Positions 50,801 to 62,760 of a stretch of 64,000 nucleotides of DNA are shown here, piece after piece. Position numbers and translations under genes: made by a program. The notes under the pieces are model-generated. The model searched no databases and was not told the origin of the DNA. It was given only the letters and a program-made list of their open reading frames with translations. The stretch's first letter is position 1. The number at the start of each line of letters is the position of its first letter. The DNA is from Cinclus cinclus (taxonomy: Eukaryota; Chordata; Aves; Passeriformes; Cinclidae): positions 12,309,925 through 12,373,924 of the forward strand of contig NC_085060.1 of NCBI RefSeq assembly GCF_963662255.1. Reading direction: 5' to 3'.

Positions 50801-52397
50801 TACAAAGCTGCCCAAGGCGAAAGTAGGGTGAGTGATCACTACCTCTATAACTCCGCCATCAAAAGCACTCCAAGCCTTGGAATTCTGAAATTATTTTTTA
50901 AACGGCTTCCTTGACAATTTTCTCTTTGACAGCAATAGCACTGACACATTTTCTTAGTTATTTCTCTGATTTGTTTGCCAAAAAATGCTGCAGCAGAGAT
51001 GCTGTTTCAGGACGACAAGAATCAGACGTCACAAGGTTATTTATAATTTTCTATAACAGTCATTTCAATAACAAAGTGAGAAGGGATGACTCAGATTCAC
51101 TAACTTTTACTGACCAGAATGTATATTCCATATATGTATTTGGTGAATCTTGACTTCTAGCTTCCCCTTATACTTGCCTGAAGTTGGCTAAATTAAATAT
51201 AAAATTAGGAAAAAAATCTAGTTCTATTTTTTTTTTAATAACACATTAACTGTCTTAATTATCCATAAATCACACAACAGCCTTTATGTTCTCAAATTAG
51301 AGCTTGTGCAAGGAGTTTCAACATGACAGTGATACTGATTTCACATTGACACATCTGTGTTCCTTAGTATTCTGTCTGATGCACTCAGAATACTCTTCCT
51401 AGAAACATGCAAGAGAAGAAAATAACCAATATCATGCATGATATGCACAAAGCAGGAGGAAAAAAGTCTTACTACAGGACCAGAAAAATCTGGGGTTTTT
51501 TTTTTCATTATTTCAAGGTATCAGTTATCTGAAAAGTTATGGACTACGTTCATTCTACCACTAATGCAATCATTCAATATCTTTAATTTAAACATTAAAA
51601 CTTCCACCAGAGTGATTAAAAATGTTTGTATAGGAGCTTTGGAAGAAAAATCTTTAAAATCAGGTTGTGTCCTATTTTGTTACAGAGTAAGGAAAAGTCC
51701 TCTCTAGCTACATCTTTACTTCTATGTCTTCATGCCCCTAGCCCAGGTTTAAGGTTGGGCTTGTTCTTTAAACCATGGTGGAACTCAGAGTTTGGGGCAA
51801 CCTCGTGGTGACACAGGGTTTGGGCAGACCCTGCTCTGAGACAAAGCCACGGGGTGTGTTCATGTGACAGCACAGTGAGCAACAGTGCCCTGCACTCCAA
51901 CCAAGGCTGGGGGGCCTTATGGTCACCTGTGCTTATGACTGACAGATACTTAGAAGAAAATGCAATTAAATCTGAACACAACTGTAGTAATTATTTCTAC
52001 ATAAAACATGGAGGCTTTATACATCCTCTTGCCTCTTCAACTGAAAGTAGCAAGTTAATAATGGCCATAAGAAACAGAGTTTATTGTATGCAACTTTCCT
52101 CCAAAGCTCTGAGCACAGAGATTTTCTCTTCTACACTGTTTAAATATAGATGAGTGGTTTTTCAAAAATGGTAGAATTATTCAGTTCTTTGTTATTGATA
52201 AAATACTCACAAAGGTCGCAGATGCAGCACTTTATAGATGATAAATACTCCCAACAGGAAAATCCACAGAAAAAAGCTACTCTGACCTTTTATCCATCGC
52301 AAAATGACTTCCCAGGCAGTAAGAGCCCCATTTCGTTTGGTTGGTTTTTTGTTTGTTCTCCCATGAACTTCAAAGATGTATTTTATTAGTCATTCCA

Positions 52398-52446
52398 GGA
52401 AGGAAAAAAAAAAAAGAAAGAAAAACCAACCAAACAAAAAAAAAAA
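52398..52446. repeat. A-rich tract with GAAA and CCAA units
   Basis: An A12 run is followed by 'gaaagaaaaaccaaccaaac' and another A-run of about eleven bases. It is simple sequence. Confidence 0.8.
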
Positions 52447-54413
52447 CCAGCTCAGCAACACTGCTAGTAAAATTCCGGAAGATACTACAGATAATTCCTG
52501 CTGCAGAAAAGAAAGAAAAGTACTGTGCATGGATGGAATCAGTTAAATTGGGATGTCCTTCACAAAATTATTGCTTCATTATTTGTATCCTTGATGTTCT
52601 TACATCCTTTGCTGTATAGTCAAGCCATACATATCTGAATTATTTCTCTATATTTACATTAATACATTTATCACATCATATGCCTGCACCCCACCAATAC
52701 ATGTGTTGCTATGTATTATTTGCACAGAAACAGAAGAAATGTAATATAGAAACAAAATCTTACTATTTATAAGTCAAACTCAGAACTTGTAAGACTTTTA
52801 TAGCATATTTTCACTGGCTGGAAAGTGACAGTGGGTGAAGGCATTGCACATAAGTACTGACAGTGCTGGTTTGTTGTACCATACCATTAGGAGTGCTACA
52901 TGCACAGTATATTTTACAATAAAAACTTGGAGGTACTCAGGAGCACCTTAAAATGTTAATGATGCTGTCTTTTGTACTAGACAAGTAAGCTTAAATCCAA
53001 CCCTCATGCCCTAAGGCAAGGAAAATATTGTTAGCAGTAGTCAAGAAACTCACAAAATTAGGTGAAATAGTTTCGCCTTAGGAAGCAAACCTGCAGCACT
53101 ATTATCCAGCATTTGAAGACACTCCAAGTATGAAAGCTGCAAATATGTCATTACAAAATACCACATCCAAAGCCCAGGAAGGTTTATTGCTCTACAACAG
53201 AAGCCCAGATCAGATGATTTTGCTCCGACCTGCAGTGGCCACAAGCTCAGCTCACAGCACACACTCCTGGGTGCAGGAAGTTGGTTTGGAAGGAGCAGCT
53301 TTCAGTCAGTCACAGGTTCATGGTTCATTTCCATTGACCGAACAACCTTTGGTCAAGTGCTTGCTAATTACTGTCAGGAGTCAAGGGTTAGGTTTCCCAT
53401 GAAAGGGTAATCCTGACACCTTAACTGAATGTTAGGCAAAGCCCAAAGTCTTCCTCACACACCAAGAGAGCAAAGTTTGGGTGCAATCCAGTTTCCAGCA
53501 CTTTTTGGCGTGGAATGACAGCTCAGCTTCAGTTTCTCCCTTTGCTTCCTGCATAACATGGGGTGGGAGTGGATGCTGTTCTTCATACCAGTTTGGATCC
53601 TAAGAGAGACTGTGGCATCACAACTTATAAACACCAAGTTGAACACAAGGCAGCAATTTCCTCAGAGGCATTAGAGCCCGAGACAGGCTTTGGATGCAAT
53701 GATTACTGCTTACTGTATTACAATGGAAATATCTTTTAATACACATCCTTTGGGTCCTGTATTCCTGGAACAGCTTTATCTCTTCAACAGAATTAAGTGC
53801 TCAGTCTTACCGAGCAATCATATACAAATTAAGAAGACCTAATAATCATTATTTTTGACTGACTGGCAAGGGAGATAGACCTGATCTCGTCATTATTAGT
53901 TATGGCTTACATAGGTCTTCACCAGAAATACTGGTTACACACAGTCTGTTGTGATAGAAATACATTTTTAAATTAAGTCAGGATCTCATACTAACTCTTT
54001 TTCTCACATATACCAATCAAATCACCTGCATACCTTTGCTGACTGGAAACGGCCTATGCACCTGAGCAAAGCCTACATACATAAGTAAGAGACTACAGAC
54101 CTAGACTTCCTTGTTCATATTTTATTTACACAGACTTGTGATTATTTGATGTTAAATGTATTGTTAACATATTTCTTTATAGCTGTTTCATTTATAATTT
54201 ATTTGTATAAAGGACGTTATAGCATCCTCTTATTACAAGAAGAGCTTCTGGAGTTCTGGGATTGCTGTCAATGAAATCTAGGGATTATTTGGGTTATCAG
54301 TGAGTGAATTTCCCCCTTGTCAGTAAGAAGATTCACTTAGAAGGCATATGTGCATTCTTCAAGCTTCTTTTTTTATTCTCCACTTGAAGACCAGCAATAC
54401 AAGGCATCCAAAG

Positions 54414-54500
54414 GGAAAAAAACCACAGAAACATATCAACCAAACAAAAACAAGACAAAAAGCAAAACAAACAAAAAAAAATACAACAACACAAACCCCA
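54414..54500. repeat. A/C-rich low-complexity tract
   Basis: Contains 'accaaacaaaaacaagac', 'aaacaaacaaaaaaaa' and 'acaacaacacaaacccc'. It has few T and G and explains the lysine/asparagine/threonine-rich frame on the plus strand. Confidence 0.8.
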
Positions 54501-55088
54501 AAAATAGGGAAGTGACTGAGAAAAATGAACATGAAAGAAATCTAAGCCTCCAGACCCACTGGACTGAGGAATAGAAACAGGCAAACCAGCTAGCTTTTGC
54601 AGAAAAGTTCCCTTAATCTGTAATCTGTTCTCACCCCAAGCATCTATAAAATGATTTTTTAGTGAGACTGTGGGGTAATTTGTATTGACATAACCCTATA
54701 AAAAAGCTGAGAGTCTATCAGAGGCTCCAAATATCAGTGTATCAATACAATGCATTTGTTAATGAGAACAGGACTTGCACATAGCTTGAGAAGGAGCGGA
54801 TGGAGAGTTCCCCAGTCCCAAAACACCTTGCCAGGATGCAAAGCAGAGCTGTGTAGTGCCTGGCTTGCAGCACTAACAATGGCAGAGCAAGTCTGCCATC
54901 CACCCGTGCTGTGTCCTGTGCCAAGGCCAGGAGTACAGGATCTCTGGGCGGGTTTCTGCCAGGCTCTTGCACATCACAGCAAAGTTGACGTGCTCAGCTC
55001 TGTTGCTGTCCTAATACTTCTGGCCTCTTGAGATTATCAAATCCCCACTAATTTCCAAAATCTTCTAGAGAGAATATGGTCAAACAAG

Positions 55089-55123
55089 CAACAGGTTTGG
55101 ATTTCTAGAATCCAAACCTATTG
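55089..55123. repeat. 15-bp inverted repeat (hairpin)
   Basis: The left arm CAACAGGTTTGGATT (55089-55103) pairs with the right arm AATCCAAACCTATTG (55109-55123) at 14 of 15 positions, with a 5-base loop (TCTAG). It could form a compact cruciform or RNA hairpin. It is too short for a typical miRNA precursor. Confidence 0.75.
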
Positions 55124-58100
55124 TAGAGCAGTTTGCTTGGCAAACAAATGAGAGCATCCTGCCTTACTTATGGTCTGACAGGAAGGTACTGAAACACCAA
55201 TTTTGTGCCTCTTCGTGGCATATGTATTCCTTATGATGGAAGAGAATGCATTTTCATTGAAGTTCAAAACATTGGCAAAATTCAGCCCAGAGCTACGCTT
55301 CCTGATGTTGGGACAGAATGTGGGGAGGATCATGGCAGCAGCAGAGACAGAGCTTTGGGGTCTGCAGGCACACCACCACCTCAGGGGAAGCAGGGCAGGG
55401 AAATTTGAGAAGATATCTTCTCCAGGACAGTAGAGACCAATGCTGATATTGCTCTTTTTAAGTTCTTGTCAGATCTGCTGAGCAGCAAGTCAGTATTTAA
55501 CGTTTCCCACACCTTCAGAGTCCCTGTAGCAGCCAGTGCCCAGACTGCTTGTTCAGGCACAGCAGGAAGGTGGAGTAAGGCTGTGTGGAGCAGCCAAATC
55601 CACATCAATCCATATTTGTTGATAGTTTCAATAATAGATTATAGCCACAAATAAAGCATGGCAAGTTGCCAAGAAAACTTGGAGTTTGCACAGCTTCAGT
55701 TTTACCGGATTCACTTTCTCTGCATATCAGATTTTTTGATCAAGCCTCATGTTTGGCAACACTGTCTCCATGGCCCTCTGAGCACTTGCCTGCACCCAAC
55801 ACTCAAACGTTGAGCAAAGCTACCACTTTTTACAAGGAATCAAGATTAGAAAACTTGCAGAAATATTTTTGTGAGCTGAAGGTACTGGAACTAAAAAGAT
55901 AAAAGGGGAGGAGTATGTGTTCATGGTACTCTGCAAATTATTTGGAGGCTCATTGTTAGCATTGCCTGCAGAAGATGATCTAATGCCAACAGGAACTGGT
56001 CTCAATGCAAATACTCTTTGTCCTACCGTCACCAAGGAGCCAAACATTTGGAGCCCTTAGCCAGGTAAGCAGTCATTGTAGGTACAATTTTAAGTTATAA
56101 TTGGAAGCTATGGTACAATAGTCTTGGATGAGGGATCATTGCTTTTGAAAACAGGCAAGGAGAGGAGATGCATCTGTCTCTGTACACTTTATTGAAGTAT
56201 GATTCATAGTGCAGTGTTGGTGGTTTAACATAAATGCAATACATTTTTGTAATCCTTATCAAATGTTCACTCACTAGATCAGCATAAAGCACAATTTATT
56301 AAAATGGACAAGAGGGAATTATGTGATTCCCATTGTGAAGGAAAAAAAAAGTATTTAAAATACAGAGATTCTTTAATCTGTTGCTCAGAAGGCACCATGC
56401 ACATTGCTGATGGAATAATGTGTGTGCCTCCAACTTTTAATCACACAGGTCCTGATAAAGAGAGTAGTGAAATTATTCTTTTCCAGCACACAGGATAATA
56501 TGTCAACAATATAATCCTGACTGCATGTCAAACTTTGATGATTTTGGTTTGCTTACTAAGTAAGTATTTCATTACACTTTGCAAGTTATAACAACACAAG
56601 TTACAACAACAAGGATGAGATTTCTAAAGAGTCTAAACCCTCATTCTAAAGTTTTATATATCTAGTTTGGGGATAAAAAGCATTTTCTATCAAAAATTTA
56701 TATGATTTCTGGGATTTAATGAGCAAATCAAATAAAATTTAAAAAAATCAGATGACAGTTGATAATATTGGCTTCATTTAGTGAGAGTATTATAACTGAA
56801 AAAATTGCCACAGGTTAGATTTATTCATCTGTGCTATTTTTAAAGATATATTTAGAAAAATAGATAGAAGAAAGGGGAAGGGACATGTCTCTTCTTGGAA
56901 AATGTGTCACCCAACTTCTCACAAACTAATCAGAGATGGTATCTTGAGACAGTCACATAGGACTTGAGACAGTGCCTAAAGGACTAAAAGATACACTTTA
57001 AGGAGCTCAGAAGGTGAAGAGATTCCCACATTAGACTCTATCCAGGCTTTGTTTTCAATAGAAGTTCTCCTTTATTTTGTCACGGGTTGACTCAGGCTAT
57101 GAGCTGACAGACACTTGAGAAATATCCAAAATGAGCACATACCAAAAACCCTCAAAGTTTATTTATTACTGCAAAAACGTCACAGATTAAACAGAAGTCC
57201 TTAACATTTGTAGCTTAGATGTCTGTGACATCCTAATCACGAATCAATGACAAGCATATTTCTCAAGTCTCATCTACTGAGTAAGAACAGTTACTGTACT
57301 GCTGTGGTGTTAGCGTTCTGCATGAATTCACTGACCTATAGTTAAAATGCGTAACAACCAAGTATATAATTGAAGCTTCTTTACCATACACAGTTAAATT
57401 CAGAGAAGAAAAGGCTGGAGGACATTACAACCCTCATAGTTTTTTCAGGTCAGTGATAAGTTCTAGTCTAACTTAGAAGCAACCATGCACAGAAGTTTGT
57501 ATTCTCCAAATCGTATCTGGGGGAAGTGGTTTTGCTAAAATTGCAGCTGGGATCAGAAAGAAGCTGAGGACACCACAGTAAAGAAAATACATTAATATGA
57601 GAATGTTCCTGAATAAAGGGAGTTTTACTACTTGTACATATTTGTGCTTTCTTATTAGTTCTTAAAATAAGCTGATGCCTTACGTGCACTTAAATACCCT
57701 TTGATCACTCAGAATTTGTCTTGTAACTGGAAGCAAATTTAGAAGAGAGTGCTTTCAATTTACATCATTCAGACAGGAATTAAATACCGTAATAATGAAT
57801 CCTCATAAAATTATAGCTTCCTTAAAATGAGGTCATAGCAACATGATATCATCAGATGGATTCGATTTTGTATTAAACCTAGGAAAACAGAAGAGCTCAA
57901 CACAAGAAATTAATCATTTTCAAGAGCCACGGGTGTTGATAGAAGTGTATATGCTGTCGGCAGAACCCTCTCAGTAGTGCTCTGCTTGAGCCCAAGGGCA
58001 GAACAAACATAAGCAAGTTATTAGTGAAACCAACTGCTCCACCTGCCACCGCAAGTTTATGCTAACAGATAAGGAAATGGGGCTAGCAGCTAGAAAGTTC

Positions 58101-61100
58101 CATCAGAAATATTAACACCTCAAGTGAAGTGACTGGCAGGGCTGACTCTTTTGAGGGATGTACAGTGTCTGACTCTTCAGCATTGTAGGAATGAGGTAAC
58201 ATATGTCCAAATATAAATTCAAATGTTACTCATGGTCTTTTAAACACAGTGCAACTTGAACTTTAATTGCTGTTCCTTTAGCATTAAAGGTAACCAAGTA
58301 CATTTTAGCTCTTCCACCAAGAAAAAGGAAAATACACTGCCATGGCTGAAATCACAACAGGTTGGAGAACCAAGCAGAACAACTACTTTTCATGGTCTTT
58401 GCAGTAACTCACAATTCATGTCTTTGGAAGCTATGGCCTTTATTTTGTACACTGCTCAACAGAAGTCAGTAGTTTTATTTTTGCCCTGTTTCTTGCATGA
58501 AGAGAGCCAATATGAGTAATGCTGAGCTAGCCAAACCTGGCATCACTTACATCAATTCTGCCTTTTTGTTAATCCTTGATGAGTTAATTCTTCAGGTGAA
58601 ACAGCAAACAGTATTTTTACTTACATTGATAAAATAAATTATCATAGGGCTATTTTATTCTTAAATATTGATTTTAGAAAGGGAATGCATGAGTTACTTG
58701 ATAAATAGACTAGAACATCAATCATGCAATTTACTCTGACATTGAGTGAGATACGATGTCAAAAATGTGAGTTTCTCAAGGTGGCAACTTGTTGATTAAG
58801 GCCAACAATACACCATAGTCTATGAGCACAGCAGTGGACTCCCTACCTCAAATCACTGCTGATTTTCATTGGGAGCCAAACATGATGGCCAGCGACCAAA
58901 GTAGTGTGAGAGGTCATGAGCTGGATTGTTAGGAACCAACATTATTATTTAATGCTAACAAAAGCCATGGTGGGAGTTATAAGTCCTTGCTACTTTAAGT
59001 GAAAAACACATACCATGGTAAATCTAAAAAAAAATTTTATGTGTTTCAAAACATGTTTTAATAATTTTTTTGAGCATAAATGAAGATCCGAAATAGAAAG
59101 CAACACAAACCTAAGTTGACAACAACTCATATTCATTTGAAGAAAAAGAACACAGGTCCTTTGCAACCTTGCCAAAATTTTGGGTTTGTATATTTTATTC
59201 ATTTCAAGAGGTGGTATTAGCCACATAATTGTTGTTGCAACTAATTCCTTGTGTTGCTATGGATTAAACAGTAACTTATCTGTACTAATTATGCAATAGG
59301 CTGTAACTGACTGAAGTATGAATACTGCCAGTTCGTCCCACTGTGTTTCAGATCTGCTGCATAATTGTTAATGTTCACAACAGTGCAGTAATTGAATTAT
59401 AGAACATTAGCCACATGATTATTATGATTGTAAACTGCTATCAAAGAGAAGACTGTGAAATAAGACTCCAAACTCTGAAGTTATGAAGTTCATACCAGCT
59501 GTATCTTACAGTGAGACTTGTTTAATCACTATGATAGCCATTACTTCTTTCACCTGTAAATTTCAGCACACACTACCAGCCTTATCTTCTAAAATAGTTT
59601 CATGGTTCCAAGCTTTAAATTCGATTTTCATGCAACTCACGTAAGTCTTCCATGTTGCTAAATTGGCCAAGTTTCCAATCCTGAACAATCTTAATATATT
59701 TATTTGAATGAGCCTGCCTTTGAGAAGTATTGAGCAGCTATCTATCTGTTCCAGGTTATCAGAATAGGGTCCTGGTGGGATTTGCTTCACCTAATGTCTA
59801 CTTTAGGTTGGATACCCAGTCTAAAGCAGACATACAGTTTCAACGGGGTGGGGGGGAAATAAAAAGCATTTCAGGGAAGAATTCTTCACAAAACAACATG
59901 TTTAAGAACCTGCAAGTGGCTATTCTTGAGAAATATTTCTATTGAGAAGCTTTGGTTAAATCCCAATTTTTCTGGCCAGTCAGGGTATGCAAAAGTCTCA
60001 GCATAATTTTAGTCCCATAGTATTGGTGAACAAAGGTCATTATCTTTTATAGTTTTTTACATGTACTGCAATTGAAATACAAAGTCACCAATCCAAAGAG
60101 ACTGCTCATTATGACTCTGAAAGCATCATAGTCCAACCAAAATGCTCATTTTATGTCACTGTTTAATTGGGAGGACTCTATCCCTGAGTTTTACATCTTA
60201 AATGGGAGCATTATCCTCATTAGTCATTTATAGCATCTTTTAAAAAAAATTAACTAAATGCCTTGCATCAGAAGAACATGACTGAGAATATAATTGAAAT
60301 AATTGACTTTAAAAATACTTCTACGTTTTTTTTCTCAAGATTACTTAAACTATCAGCAAGACAGGTAATGTAGACCTGAGCAAAGAGAAATCAGTATGGA
60401 AACAGCAAATGTGAGCTCTTCACTCACTGGGGCTTGCTACATCTGGCACCTCTGGGTTGTTCTTCCACTACTACACAACTTTCATGAGTTCTTTTAATGT
60501 ATGAAGCTGCAGATTATTTGTGGTGAATAAAGGCCTAACAGATTACCCATTGTTAATTAAATAACCTGATTCTGTCCACTGAATCTAATGCATTATAGTA
60601 TTTAATGTTTGTTTGGTAAACTGCCTTGCTAAATGCTCCTTTGACTTTTATTGGTAATAAACATTAAGCATTTATGGCCTGTGGAAGCAGTTTCACATCT
60701 TGCTTATGCTGTTACTATTTACAATTTGTTAATGAAATAACATTAACTTTCTCCAAAATGCAACTTGCTTTTGTTCTACGCCTTAACTTTTTTAACTATA
60801 TAGCATATAGAATAAGTCAATCGAAATCACATGAGCTATAAGAAACAATGGTATACTTGTTACAAAAAAACCCTTTACATTGTCAAATTCAAATGTGTTC
60901 TTAACTATCTAAAGTTCCAACTAGTAATTTTTTTCTTTTTTTATTCCTGCTTTTGCTATGTGCACATGTACATTTATTTGCATGTGCCATTCCCAGTCTG
61001 TGTTCCCTGCAAAGGGAGGACATTAGTTCCATGAGTTCCCAGGAAAAGTGCATTTGAAACACATCTGTGGAGAGCCTGGCTCAGTCCAAAGTTAAACCTT

Positions 61101-61895
61101 TGCTGTACATGACAGTGGCTTCCCACATTTGCAACTACCTGATCTTAGTAGGTAAAATGTGCCTGCTTAAAAATAAAAACCTTTTTTCTCCCTCCTGTAA
61201 AACAGACACATGCTCTTCTTTCTGTGTACTAACACAACACAGCTCCTGAGTGCTCTTGAAATTTAAGAGCAGCAGCCTGTGTGTTCAAGTGATTTGTGTT
61301 GCTACACTGAACAAGCAATGCATTTTATCTGCCAGGGTTATAAAATACAGGGTTCTGCCAATTTAACAGTCTCCTGTCTCTCGTGTGCAGTGGCAAACAA
61401 CTTAAGTGAGCCCAACTCTCTTAAGGAGGAGGCATGTGCTGTATTTATGAGAGAAGACACACAAACATTGTGTTTTCAGGATAGTTCCTCTGATTTTGCA
61501 TTTGTTCTCAGATTATTTTCTTTGACTGTTAGATGTGGCCCACAAACATACTTATTGAATATATTGTGTAGTAATCCCGTATGTTTATCTGCTTGATCTG
61601 TGTCCACAGAGGGGAACATACTGCCCAATACTTATGTTCTCTTTACAACACACACTTGAAAAGTTAAAAAAAATATTTGGTCATTTAATTCCTGTAAAGA
61701 AACCATTATTGTGACACTGCAGTTTTCTCTAATGGAAGCAGTTGAGTGATTCATTATTCTCCCAAGGAAAAGTCTAATTTTGTTTAAAAAAAAAGCATGA
61801 AATAAATTAGATGGCAGGAATTCCAGCTGTTGTGTGCTAAGAGCAGCACCACATCTATCAAGCAATGAACACTATACAGTTTCAAAAGAGGTGAC

Positions 61896-62253
61896 ATTTC
61901 AGGTAAGCTGAGGGGAGACCTTCTTGCTCTCTACAATTACCTGAAAGGAGGCTGTACCCACGTAGGAGTCAACTTCTTCTCCCAACTAGCAAGAAACAGG
62001 ACAGGAAGAAGTGGCCTCACATTGCATCAGGGAGATTTAGAATGGATATTAGGAAATGTTTCTTCACCAAAAGAGTGGTCAAGCCCTGGATCAGGCTGCC
62101 CAAAGCAGTCAGCACACCTCTGAAGGGTTTTAGAGAGGTGTAGATGTGGCACTTGTAGACATGGTTTAGTGGTGGACTTGGCAGTGCTGGGTTAACAGAG
62201 TTTTTATCTTAAAGGGCTTTTCCAGCCTAAACAATTCTGTAATTCCATGAAGG
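61896..62253 (+). mobile_element. CR1 LINE 3' end (CR1-Y-like), plus strand
   Basis: About 360 bp read in the sense direction: 'gctgaggggagaccttcttg', 'ctctacaattacctgaaagg', 'ggatattaggaaatgtttct', 'gggttttagagaggtgtaga', 'tgtggcacttgtagacatgg', 'gtttagtggtggacttggca', 'gtgctgggttaacagag', ending 'acaattctgtaattcc', a worn form of the CR1 3' terminus. The frame is broken by several stops and no reverse-transcriptase domain is present. The same subfamily occurs at 9170 and 45650. Confidence 0.92.
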
Positions 62254-62559
62254 CAATACTCAGACAAGGAGGTGCCTGTGGGGTACCAGGCAGGGCTCAG
62301 AAGGGTTCCAGTGTCTGACCAGCACAACTGCTGCTGCCAGTAGAGACTGAGTGCAAGGGTCAGTGCTCAGCCAGGCCACCACGTGCACAAAGAAACAGAG
62401 ACCACCAAGGAGGCACAGACCAGGACTTCATAAGGAGGGTTGTCTTTAGGCTGCCTTTTGGGTGGCTTCACTGGCATTCCAAATTTGCATCATTGCCTTT
62501 GGGTACTGCTCAAGGGCGAGCAGTACAATCTTTCCCTTAGCTGATTTACTGAACTGTGA
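62254..62559. other. Unassigned interval between CR1 and poly(T)
   Basis: About 300 bp of slightly GC-richer sequence follow the CR1 end. No gene or repeat family was recognised. Confidence 0.55.
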
Positions 62560-62760
62560 TTTTTTTTTTTTTTTTTTTGATTCAAGATCTTTTTATTTAG
62601 TATTGGTTATTGTAGAGTGCTGTAAGGTAACAGCATGAAAGCGTTATTAACTTACTGGTAGGGTACATTTTATCTTTAAAAAAAGGAGAAATGTTTGTGT
62701 GTGAAGGTTTTAATCTTCCTGAATAGCTCCATGATGAATAAGTGTTAAGTGTAACATTGA
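62560..62760 (-). mobile_element. Candidate polyadenylated retrocopy tail, minus strand
   Basis: A run of 19 T (62560-62578) is followed at 62592-62597 by TTTATT, the complement of AATAAA. Read on the minus strand, this is an AATAAA signal about 13 bases before a poly(A) tail, the normal layout of the 3' end of a processed mRNA inserted in the genome. The body to the right, up to about 62.76 kb, could be a 3' UTR, but I do not recognise a parent gene, and I could not find a clear target-site duplication. The right boundary is a placeholder. A chance T-run next to AT-rich DNA is the alternative. Confidence 0.35.

Larger units (their letters stand above)
47901..61895. other. Long AT-rich non-coding block
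   Basis: No gene or CR1 copy is recognised in this 14-kb block. GC-richer patches lie at about 51720-51960, 54750-55030 and 55300-55600. A/C-rich tracts at 52398-52446 and 54414-54500 and a hairpin at 55089-55123 are listed separately. The frames are all under 100 codons without a recognisable domain. Confidence 0.65.

Noticed and set aside
55203..55433. Overlapping 76- and 67-codon frames in a GC-richer patch, considered as an exon or retroviral remnant
   Set aside because: Two forward frames overlap, neither carries a motif I can name, and no linked retroviral or host domain lies nearby.
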